Origin: an uncultured Armatimonadota bacterium
GTDB taxonomy: Bacteria > Armatimonadota > UBA5829 > DTJY01
Direction: 5' to 3'
Assembly (NCBI GenBank): GCA_937875395.1
Contig: CALNCU010000209.1
Span: 1 to 10,456, forward strand
Length of the DNA stretch: 10,456 bases
Numbering within the stretch: position 1 is the first letter of the stretch; each line of letters opens with the position of its first letter. A program made the position numbers and the translations under genes. Of this stretch, positions 1 to 5,726 are shown piece after piece. The notes below the pieces were generated by a model. It had not been told where the DNA came from and ran no database searches. It worked only from the letters and a program-made list of their open reading frames with translations.

Positions 1-77
1 CCGAAGTATCGCCCCGGGGGTTGATGCCCCTTGTATCGGCGGCAGAGCGCTCCTGCCCTTTGCGGCCGAGGCATAGA
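1..77. repeat. Dispersed palindromic repeat, copy A (truncated by window edge)
   Basis: Positions 1-29 match 5655-5683 at 28 of 29 bases; the only difference is C at 12 against T at 5666. The copy starts inside what would be the right arm of a first hairpin (1-10). It continues through a 19-base spacer (11-29) and then a second hairpin: TCGGC at 36-40 can pair with GCCGA at 65-69, and GGCAG at 41-45 with CTGCC at 53-57. It lies about 26 bases beyond the ahcY stop codon, so it would be in the 3' untranslated region of the minus-strand operon. The second-hairpin sequence differs from copy B but its folding is kept, which points to structure-level conservation. It could be a REP-like or MITE-like element or part of a transcription end. 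No U-run follows the hairpin on the minus strand within the window. Confidence 0.7.
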
Positions 78-102
78 ATAAATGCTTATTTTGTACCCGG
101 GA

Positions 103-1362
103 TTATGTACCCATATTCCAGGAGGAGAGGTACTTTTGCTGCTCTTCCGTAAGGGTATCTATCTTAACGCCAAGCGCCTTAAGTTTAAGTGCGGCAACAT
201 TGGCATCCAGGTCTGCCGGAACAGGATACACCCTGTTTTCAAGCGATGCGGCATTTTTTGCCATGTATTCTGCAGAAAGGGCCTGGTTGGCAAAGCTCAT
301 ATCCATAACGCTTGCGGGGTGCCCTTCCGCAGAGGCAAGGTTTATAAGCCTGCCTTCGCCAAGTACAAATATTTTCTTCCCATCTGCCAGGGTGAACTCT
401 TCAACAAACTCCCGCGCCTCCCGCCGGGCGGCAGCCATCTGCGCAAGGCCGTCAAGATCTAACTCTACATTGAAGTGCCCGGAGTTGCAGACAATTGCCC
501 TGTCCTTCATTGCAAGGAAGTGTTCCGGGCGTATTACGTTTATGTCTCCGGTAAGCGTGCAGAAAATATCTCCCAGGCAGGCGGCTTCTACCATAGGCAT
601 TACCTCAAACCCGTCCATAACGGCCTCAAGGGATTTTAAAGGGTCTACCTCTGTTACAATTACGCGGGCGCCCATCCCTTTTGCGCGCATGGCAAACCCG
701 CGCCCGCACCATCCGTAGCCCGCAACCACCACCGTGGAACCTGCTATAAGGAAGTTTGTGGCACGGATTATACCATCAAGGGTGCTCTGGCCGGTGCCGT
801 AACGGTTATCAAATAGATGCTTTGTCAGGGCATCGTTCACCGCGACTATGGGGTACAGGAGCACGCCGTCGCGTTCCATGGCTCTAAGGCGGATTACCCC
901 GGTTGTGGTCTCCTCCGTACCGCCGACTATCTTTTCTACAAGATTCTTCCGCTCTGAGTGTATTACGGAGACGGTATCTGCGCCGTCATCCATTGTAATG
1001 CTGGGGCCAAAATCCAGCGCAGAGTTGATATGCCTGTAGTATGTATCCCTGTCCTCCCCTTTTATGGCAAAGGTTGAGATGCCGTAGTCGCAGACAAGGG
1101 AGGCGGCTACATCGTCCTGCGTGGAGAGCGGGTTTGATGCGCATAGGGCCACATTTGCCCCGCCCGCCTTAAGGGTGCGCATAAGGTTTGCAGTCTCTGT
1201 GGTGACGTGCAGGCACGCAACCAGAGTCTGGCCCAAGAGCGGCTTTTCTTTCTCAAAACGTTCTCTTATGAGACGGAGTACGGGCATCCACTGCTCCGCC
1301 CATTCTATTCTGTTCTTACCTACCCCTGCCAGGCCCAGGTCTGCTACATCGTGCGGTATCAT
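103..1362 (-). CDS. ahcY: S-adenosylhomocysteine hydrolase (adenosylhomocysteinase)
   Basis: This cytoplasmic NAD-dependent enzyme reversibly splits S-adenosylhomocysteine into homocysteine and adenosine, relieving product inhibition of SAM-dependent methyltransferases. The 419-residue protein has the family hallmarks in order: the N-terminal RIEWAE..MPVLR block (residues 18-30), CLHVTTETANL with the substrate-binding His near 52, MDDGAD with the catalytic-region Asp near 125-126, GGTEETTTG with the substrate Glu near 151, NDALTKHLFDN with Lys 181 and Asp 185, and the NAD motif GYGWCGRG at 215-222. NSGHFNVE lies near 293-300. The length and the WCGRG form of the NAD motif fit the shorter archaeal/thermophile-like type. 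The start is ATG; an AGGAG lies about 11 bases upstream, slightly far, but the N-terminus aligns well with the family. It is the last gene of the minus-strand cluster, 25 bases after the preceding nucleotidyltransferase. Identification is secure. Confidence 0.97.
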   Translation of the reverse strand: MIPHDVADLGLAGVGKNRIEWAEQWMPVLRLIRERFEKEKPLLGQTLVACLHVTTETANLMRTLKAGGANVALCASNPLSTQDDVAASLVCDYGISTFAIKGEDRDTYYRHINSALDFGPSITMDDGADTVSVIHSERKNLVEKIVGGTEETTTGVIRLRAMERDGVLLYPIVAVNDALTKHLFDNRYGTGQSTLDGIIRATNFLIAGSTVVVAGYGWCGRGFAMRAKGMGARVIVTEVDPLKSLEAVMDGFEVMPMVEAACLGDIFCTLTGDINVIRPEHFLAMKDRAIVCNSGHFNVELDLDGLAQMAAARREAREFVEEFTLADGKKIFVLGEGRLINLASAEGHPASVMDMSFANQALSAEYMAKNAASLENRVYPVPADLDANVAALKLKALGVKIDTLTEEQQKYLSSWNMGT

Positions 1363-1387
1363 TAAGTGACACTCTCCTTGAAATTTG

Positions 1388-2422
1388 TTATCTTCTCACC
1401 GGGTCAACTATAACCCCGTCAAACACGGCTGCGTTAGATTTTACCGCACAGCTCCGGCCTACAACGCAGCGTTCAAGCATAGTCCGCTCCATTACCTTTG
1501 CGCCTTCCCAGAGGATGCTGTTTATTACAACTGCGTCCTTTTCTACAACGCAGTTATCGCCAAGCACGGAGTTTTCCATTACCTTTGCGTTTGCCTCTAT
1601 TCGGCAATTGTTGCCTATAACTACGGGATAGCCAATCTCTGCAGATGGGTGAATCTCTGTGTTTTTGCCTATCCAGACATACTTTTTAACTTCCGACAGC
1701 GGAAACTTTAGGTCTACCTTTCCGCCAAGCGCATCGCGGTGTGCCTCCTGGTACTGTTTAAGATTCCCAACATCTTTCCAATAGCTTGATGTAAGGTATC
1801 CATAGAAGCGCTTCTTCTGCTCCAGAAGGAGAGGAAAGACATTTTTTCCAAATCCGTAGAACTCGCCCTTGGGGATGAGCTCAAATATCTCCGGCTCAAA
1901 GACGTATACGCCGGTGTTTGCCATGTTGCTGAAGATTACCTCTCCCTTGGGCTTCTCTAAGAAACGGCTGATCTTTCCCCGCTCGTTTATAAGCACTATG
2001 CCGTATTCGCCGGGGTCGCTTACAAGCGAGAGGGCAATGGTGCAGAGCGCCTTTTTCTTCTTGTGCTGTTTGATGAGATGCTTTAAATCCATATCGGCCA
2101 GGTCATCGCCGCCTATTACTATGAAGGTCTCATCAAAGAAGCTTTCGCAACGCTTTACGCTTCCGGCATCCCCCCAGAGGACTTCTTCCGGGGAGTAGCT
2201 AATCTCTACGCCCCATTTTTTGCCGTCTCCAAAATAGTTCTTTATCTGATCTCCGTGATAATGGAGATTTACCATAATCTGTTTGACCCCGTTCCGGGCC
2301 AAAAGCTCAACTATATGCTCCATTACCGGCTTGTTTACTATGGGCACAAGAGGCTTGGGAAGATTCCGCGTAAGCGGATCAAGCCGCGAGCCTACTCCTG
2401 CTGCCAGAATCATGGCTTTCAT
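1388..2422 (-). CDS. Sugar-1-phosphate nucleotidyltransferase with left-handed beta-helix tail (mannose-1-P guanylyltransferase-like)
   Basis: The protein is predicted to join a nucleoside triphosphate and a sugar 1-phosphate into a nucleotide sugar in the cytoplasm. Its 344 residues begin with the nucleotide-binding signature LAAGVGSRLDPLT (6-18) followed by PKPLVPI (22-28). GGDD at 104-107 supplies the likely metal-binding Asp, EKP is at 156-158, NTGVYVFEPEIF at 169-180 and YWKDVGNLKQY near 214-224. From about residue 247 to the end, short repeats such as IGKNTEIHPSAEIG and VIGNNCRIEANAKV form a hexapeptide left-handed beta-helix. The signature is closest to mannose-1-phosphate guanylyltransferases (GDP-mannose makers), but glucose-1-phosphate thymidylyl- or adenylyltransferase activity cannot be excluded from motifs. 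There is no phosphomannomutase domain of the kind found in longer relatives. GGAGG lies 10 bases before the ATG. The gene is 30 bases after the aminotransferase stop and 25 bases before ahcY, so it is almost certainly co-transcribed with both. Confidence 0.88.
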   Translation of the reverse strand: MKAMILAAGVGSRLDPLTRNLPKPLVPIVNKPVMEHIVELLARNGVKQIMVNLHYHGDQIKNYFGDGKKWGVEISYSPEEVLWGDAGSVKRCESFFDETFIVIGGDDLADMDLKHLIKQHKKKKALCTIALSLVSDPGEYGIVLINERGKISRFLEKPKGEVIFSNMANTGVYVFEPEIFELIPKGEFYGFGKNVFPLLLEQKKRFYGYLTSSYWKDVGNLKQYQEAHRDALGGKVDLKFPLSEVKKYVWIGKNTEIHPSAEIGYPVVIGNNCRIEANAKVMENSVLGDNCVVEKDAVVINSILWEGAKVMERTMLERCVVGRSCAVKSNAAVFDGVIVDPVRR

Positions 2423-2452
2423 ATTGCAGAAACCTCCAACTTTTTTAGAAAC

Positions 2453-3553
2453 CTACCCAAAAAATGCCTTTATGCTCTCTGCCACGTGCTCAACCTGCTC
2501 CCGGGTAAGCCCCTGGAATATGGGCAGGGAGAGTACTTCATTGCAGGTGCGCTCCGTCTCCGGCAGGTCTCCGGGCTTGTATCCCAGGTTTCTGTATGCT
2601 TCTTCCAAGTGGAGAGGGGCCGGATAGTATATGCCTGTGGATACGCCCCTTGTAGCCAGGAACTCTTTTAGTTTATCCCGCTCCGGACACCTTATTGTAA
2701 ACTGATGGTAGACGTGCTTGTTGAAAGGCTTCTCTACAGGAAGGGTGATTGGAAGGCCTTCAAGCATGGAGTTGTAAATGGCGGCGTTTGAACGCCGGGC
2801 ATCCGTCCATGCAGCCAGGTAGGGCAGCTTTGCCCTTATAATTGCAGCCTGAATTTCATCAAGCCGGCTGCAGTAGCCTACGTACTTGTATGAGTATGAG
2901 CCTGCGCTCCCGTGGAACCGCAGATAGTGGAGTTTATTTAATATCTCTTCGTCATTTGTAAGTATCATGCCGCCGTCGCCGGCGCCGCCCAGGTTCTTTG
3001 TGGGGAAGAAGCTTAATGTGGAAATATCCCCGTATGCGCCTATGGGCTCCCCAAATGTTTCTGCAGCAATTGCCTGGGCGCCGTCCCACACTATCTTAAG
3101 CCCGTGCCGCTTTGCAATATCTCCTATGGCTTTTACATCTGCCGTCTGCCCGTAGAGATGTACCGGGACTATGGCTTTTGTTTTGGGTGTTATTTTGGAT
3201 TCTATGCTTGCGGGATCAAGGGTGAAGGTTTCCGGGTCTATGTCTGCAAAGACGGGGGTGGCTCCAAGAAGGGCAATAACCTCTGTGGTGGCCACAAAGG
3301 TGAACGCCGTGGTTATTACCTCATCGCCGGGCCCTATGCCCAGCGCGCGCAGGGCAAGAAGCAGCGCGTCTGTCCCGGATGCAACGCCTACTCCATATTT
3401 GGCGCCGGAGAGCTTTGCTATCTGGCTCTCCAAAAGTTTTACGTTCTCTCCCAGAATAAACCGGCAGTTCTCCATAACTTCTTTGAGCGCAGCATCTATG
3501 TCACTCTTTATTGCCTTATGCTGGGCCCTTATATCTGCCATTGGTACTTCCAC
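2453..3553 (-). CDS. DegT/DnrJ/EryC1/StrS-family PLP-dependent sugar aminotransferase
   Basis: Members of this family transfer an amino group, usually from glutamate or glutamine, to a nucleotide-linked keto sugar. The 366-residue sequence has the classic features: MADIRAQH at the N-terminus, GVGVASGTDALLLALRALG (54-72) that holds the PLP phosphate, GDEVITTAFTFVAT (76-89), WDGAQAIAAE with Asp 157 and Gln 160 contacting the cofactor, and SFFPTKNLGG with the Schiff-base Lys at 186. HVYHQFTIRCPERD and STGIYYPAPLHLEEAY follow near the C-terminus and resemble 3-keto or 4-keto hexose aminotransferases of the WbpE/FdtB type. The exact sugar and position cannot be assigned. The start is GTG, chosen because GGAGG sits 7 bases upstream; an ATG at codon 5 is the alternative. 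It lies between the two nucleotidyltransferases, which fits a nucleotide-amino-sugar pathway, but no dehydratase or dehydrogenase supplying the keto sugar is in the window. Confidence 0.93.
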   Translation of the reverse strand: MEVPMADIRAQHKAIKSDIDAALKEVMENCRFILGENVKLLESQIAKLSGAKYGVGVASGTDALLLALRALGIGPGDEVITTAFTFVATTEVIALLGATPVFADIDPETFTLDPASIESKITPKTKAIVPVHLYGQTADVKAIGDIAKRHGLKIVWDGAQAIAAETFGEPIGAYGDISTLSFFPTKNLGGAGDGGMILTNDEEILNKLHYLRFHGSAGSYSYKYVGYCSRLDEIQAAIIRAKLPYLAAWTDARRSNAAIYNSMLEGLPITLPVEKPFNKHVYHQFTIRCPERDKLKEFLATRGVSTGIYYPAPLHLEEAYRNLGYKPGDLPETERTCNEVLSLPIFQGLTREQVEHVAESIKAFFG

Positions 3554-3624
3554 GTATGAACCTCCATTACTTCTACTATTAATTCAATTTTGCGTGCCCT
3601 TGCCGGCACCTTACGGATTATGGG

Positions 3625-3640
3625 CCTAAGTATCATCCCG
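3625..3640. repeat. Possible degenerate fragment of the dispersed repeat
   Basis: These 16 bases in the gap between the galU-like gene and the aminotransferase match 14 of 16 bases of the repeat core at 5655-5670 (CCTAAGTATCATCCCG against CCGAAGTATCGTCCCG). The flanking hairpins and the GGGGTTGATGCCC part are not recognisable here. It may be a decayed third copy or chance similarity. The rest of the 98-base gap (3554-3651) shows the GGAGG for the downstream GTG start and no convincing promoter. Confidence 0.25.
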
Positions 3641-3651
3641 TATCTGACGGA

Positions 3652-4479
3652 TTACCGGCACTGAAGCCCGGCGGACACGGCACGGGACAGTTCAGAATCC
3701 TGCGCGCACACAGCGGCAAAGGCCCGGCAGTAGGAGCTTATGCTGCCTATATCGTACCGTCCTTCTCCGGGGGCGAACTCTGTGCACCATACGCTCTCCC
3801 CGCAGCCGATGCCTGCGCCTATGGCGTCTGTAATCTGTATCTCTTTAAGCGCTCCCGGTTCCGTCCGGCGTATGTAATTAAATATGCCGGGGCCAAAGAC
3901 GTACCGCCCGCCTATTGCAAGGCTGCTTGGCGACTCTGCGGGCTGCGGTTTTTCTACAAGCCCATCTATAGCAAACGAACCGCCGGAAGACGCCCCGCAC
4001 GGATGCACCATGCCGTACCGCACGGAATCCTCTATTGGCACCCTCTCTACAATGACAGATGCAAACGCCCGCCTGCCCAGGAAGGATTCTATAAGCCGGC
4101 CCGTGGGAGAGACCGGTTCCCGGGAGACTATTACTGTATCCCCAAGGGCCACAACAAAATTCTGCCCACAAACTGCCTTTTCTGCGCAGAGGACGGCATC
4201 CGCCAGCCCCCTTTGAGCTTCCTGAACCACATAACTTATGCTGATTCCGCCTCCGCCGCTGCCAAAGTAGCTGCGGATTTCCGGTTTTTCATGAGATACT
4301 ACAAATATAATATCGTTTATCCCGGCTGAGTGCAACTCCTCTATTATGTACTCTGCAGCAGGACGCCCGCCAAGCGGAAGCATTTCTTTTGGTATTATGG
4401 ATGTAAGCGGCCTCATCCTGGTGCCCATGCCGGCTGCCGGTATCACGGCTTTTGTTACAGAAGACCGGCTGAATTCCAT
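3652..4479 (-). CDS. galU: GalU-type UTP--glucose-1-phosphate uridylyltransferase
   Basis: The predicted product makes UDP-glucose from UTP and glucose 1-phosphate, the entry point to UDP-sugars for glycan synthesis. The 275-residue protein opens with the GalU-style signature AVIPAAGMGTRMRPLT (11-26) and PKEMLPLGGRPAAEYIIEE (30-48). VVQEAQRGLADAVL (84-97) matches the uridine-binding Q..P/RGLA.A region, GDT at 113-115 supplies the usual Asp, GLVEKP (173-178) carries the substrate-contacting Glu-Lys, GGRYVFGPGIF (190-200) and LKEIQITDAI (211-220) are typical, and YDIGS (242-246) ends the fold. It is about 15-25 residues shorter than many GalU proteins. The Asp is followed by Thr, where many relatives have a second acidic residue or Val. 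The ATG start has AGGAGG 7 bases upstream. The symbol rests on signature motifs; a related specificity such as dTDP-glucose is less likely but possible. Confidence 0.82.
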   Translation of the reverse strand: MEFSRSSVTKAVIPAAGMGTRMRPLTSIIPKEMLPLGGRPAAEYIIEELHSAGINDIIFVVSHEKPEIRSYFGSGGGGISISYVVQEAQRGLADAVLCAEKAVCGQNFVVALGDTVIVSREPVSPTGRLIESFLGRRAFASVIVERVPIEDSVRYGMVHPCGASSGGSFAIDGLVEKPQPAESPSSLAIGGRYVFGPGIFNYIRRTEPGALKEIQITDAIGAGIGCGESVWCTEFAPGEGRYDIGSISSYCRAFAAVCAQDSELSRAVSAGLQCR

Positions 4480-4511
4480 CTCTGCACCTCCTGAACCCGG
4501 CCCAAAGAGGA

Positions 4512-4540
4512 CGGTTGGTAATACTCATGTACCCCAACCG
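4512..4540 (-). other. Inverted repeat in the leader of the galU-like gene
   Basis: CGGTTGG at 4512-4518 is the perfect complement of CCAACCG at 4534-4540, leaving a 15-base loop. It lies 33 bases upstream of the galU-like start in a 104-base gap. On the minus strand no U-run follows, so it does not look like an intrinsic terminator. It could be an operator, a processing site or a translational-control hairpin. Only the symmetry is directly seen. Confidence 0.4.
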
Positions 4541-4583
4541 GCCGGCATGCCACACGCCGCATCTGATATATGGCTGTATTTGA

Positions 4584-5468
4584 CTAAGACCTTGCGGCGC
4601 GGGCCATGGCGGCTATGTGCTCCGGGGTGGTGCCGCAGCATCCGCCTATTATATTTGCGCCGGCATCTATAAGTTCCCTTACCCTTGATGCCATATCTTC
4701 CGGGGTCTCTTTGAACACGGTCTTGCCACCCTCAAAGACGGGCGTACCGGCGTTTGCCTGAATAAGTATTGGGGTGCCGGGGGCGGCGGCGCGCATGGTT
4801 TTTGTAACCTCTATCATGTTTGCTATGCCGTTGCCGCAGTTGGCTCCTATTATATCTGCACCGGCGGCCACTGCTTCCCGGGCGGCGCGAGCGGGGTCTA
4901 CGCCCATCATAGTGCGGAATCCGCGGGCGCCCGGCTCAAAGGTAAAGGTGCAGATTACGGGGAGATTTGTGTTCTCCTTTGCAGCCCTTATAGCCTGCAC
5001 AGCCTCTATTACAGAAGACATGGTCTCTATGCATATGGCATCCGCTCCGCCCTCTGCAAGCGCCGTTACCTGTTCCTTAAAGGCATTGTAAAGGTCTTGC
5101 GGGGTTACCATGCCTCCTTCATCTTCTGCAATCTGTCCGGTTGGGCCCACGGAGGCTGCCACGTAGCCCGCATCTCCCATTGCCCTTTTTGCAATCTGTG
5201 CGGCGGCCAGGTTGAACTCCGCCACGCGGTCTTCCATGCCAAACTCTTTTAGTTTGTAGTATGTTCCGCCAAAGGAATCTGTCTCTATTATATTGCTCCC
5301 GGCGGCTATATAGGCCTTTGCTATGCTTTCTACGGCATCCGGGTGCGAGACGACCCACTCCTCCGGGCATTCGCCCGGCTTCAGGCCCATTGCCTGCAGG
5401 AATGTGCCCATTGCGCCGTCTGAGATAAGAATCTCTCCGTCTGCAATTCTTTTAAGTAGTGGTTTCAC
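4584..5468 (-). CDS. Stand-alone homocysteine S-methyltransferase domain protein (MetH N-terminal-like)
   Basis: The protein is predicted to transfer a methyl group to homocysteine, giving methionine. Its 294 residues form a single Pfam Hcy-methyltransferase type TIM barrel: DGAMGTFLQAMGLKPGECPE (17-36), GSNIIETDSFGGTYYKL (58-73), SVGPTGQ (106-112), ADAICIETM (142-150) and MMGVDP (187-192). The zinc ligands are visible as GANCG (Cys 211) and GGCCGTTPEHI (Cys 277 and 278). No folate-, cobalamin- or SAM-binding domain follows, whereas full MetH is far longer. The methyl donor is therefore either a small molecule or a separate corrinoid protein encoded elsewhere. The start is GTG, set by AGGAGG at 5475-5480, 6 bases upstream. 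It is the first gene of the five-gene minus-strand block that ends with ahcY, which makes its substrate. That context supports a methyl-cycle role. Confidence 0.9.
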   Translation of the reverse strand: MKPLLKRIADGEILISDGAMGTFLQAMGLKPGECPEEWVVSHPDAVESIAKAYIAAGSNIIETDSFGGTYYKLKEFGMEDRVAEFNLAAAQIAKRAMGDAGYVAASVGPTGQIAEDEGGMVTPQDLYNAFKEQVTALAEGGADAICIETMSSVIEAVQAIRAAKENTNLPVICTFTFEPGARGFRTMMGVDPARAAREAVAAGADIIGANCGNGIANMIEVTKTMRAAAPGTPILIQANAGTPVFEGGKTVFKETPEDMASRVRELIDAGANIIGGCCGTTPEHIAAMARAARS

Positions 5469-5618
5469 CTGTTGCCTCCTGTTTTGAATACCGGATTACC
5501 GCATACAATACCTACGCCTCTATGTATGAGGCAGGAGCGGTGCCTAAGTGTGCGCCTGGGAAGGGAGAGTATATCTCCCGGCAAACTACTATTTTACTAA
5601 AAAAGTTATATGTTTAAT
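5469..5618 (-). promoter_or_regulatory. Structured leader of the homocysteine methyltransferase gene
   Basis: This 150-base region carries several inverted repeats. GGGAGA and TCTCCC form a perfect 6-base stem with a 5-base loop at 5563-5579. AGGCA (5529-5533) can pair with TGCCT (5541-5545), and GAGGC (5528-5532) can instead pair with GCCTC (5516-5520). The last two stems share bases and exclude each other. The final 40 bases before the gene hold AGGAGG and little other structure. A weak -10-like element (TAAAAT on the minus strand, 5591-5596) lies in an AT-rich stretch without a clear -35. The sequence does not match the SAM, SAH, cobalamin or THF riboswitch consensus patterns as I remember them. 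A metabolite-sensing or attenuating leader is an inference from the gene and the alternative stems. Confidence 0.35.
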
Positions 5619-5726
5619 GATGCTTCGGCAGCGACGTGCCAAGGCACTCTGCGACCGAAGTATCGTCCCGGGGGTTGATGCCCATGGCTTCGGCAGCGGC
5701 GTGCTTCGCTTTGCTACCGGAGTATC
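5619..5726. repeat. Dispersed palindromic repeat, copy B (two hairpins joined by a conserved spacer)
   Basis: Hairpin 1 spans 5619-5664: GATGCTTCGG pairs with CCGAAGTATC over 10 base pairs with one G-U, with an inner stem GTGC/GCAC at 5636-5647. A 19-base spacer (5665-5683) follows that is identical to copy A at 18 of 19 bases. Hairpin 2 spans 5684-5726, with arms ATGGCTTCGGCAGC and GCTACCGGAGTATC that pair imperfectly. Both hairpins share the CTTCGGCAGCG start, so the unit itself looks like a tandem of related palindromes. Its right edge overlaps the stop codon of the DUF4091 gene by two bases. On the minus strand a CTTTTTT tract begins about 16 bases after hairpin 1, so the element could also weakly terminate transcription. 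It resembles REP or MITE-type elements in organisation; no mobility gene is present. Confidence 0.75.

Noticed and set aside
1..77. CRISPR-like repeat reading of the element at 1-77 and 5619-5726
   Set aside because: Only two copies more than 5 kb apart, no array, no regular spacers and no cas genes.
82..1369. Several plus-strand open frames opposite ahcY (for example 82-462, 200-718, 848-1039)
   Set aside because: They lie antisense to a certain gene, have low-complexity or basic composition without family motifs, and lack ribosome binding sites.
3104..3629. Plus-strand frames of about 150 codons opposite the aminotransferase gene
   Set aside because: Shadow frames of a gene with clear PLP-enzyme motifs; no recognisable domain of their own.
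5516..5579. Known SAM, SAH, cobalamin or THF riboswitch
   Set aside because: Conserved core bases of these classes, as far as I can recall them, are not found; only generic stems are visible.
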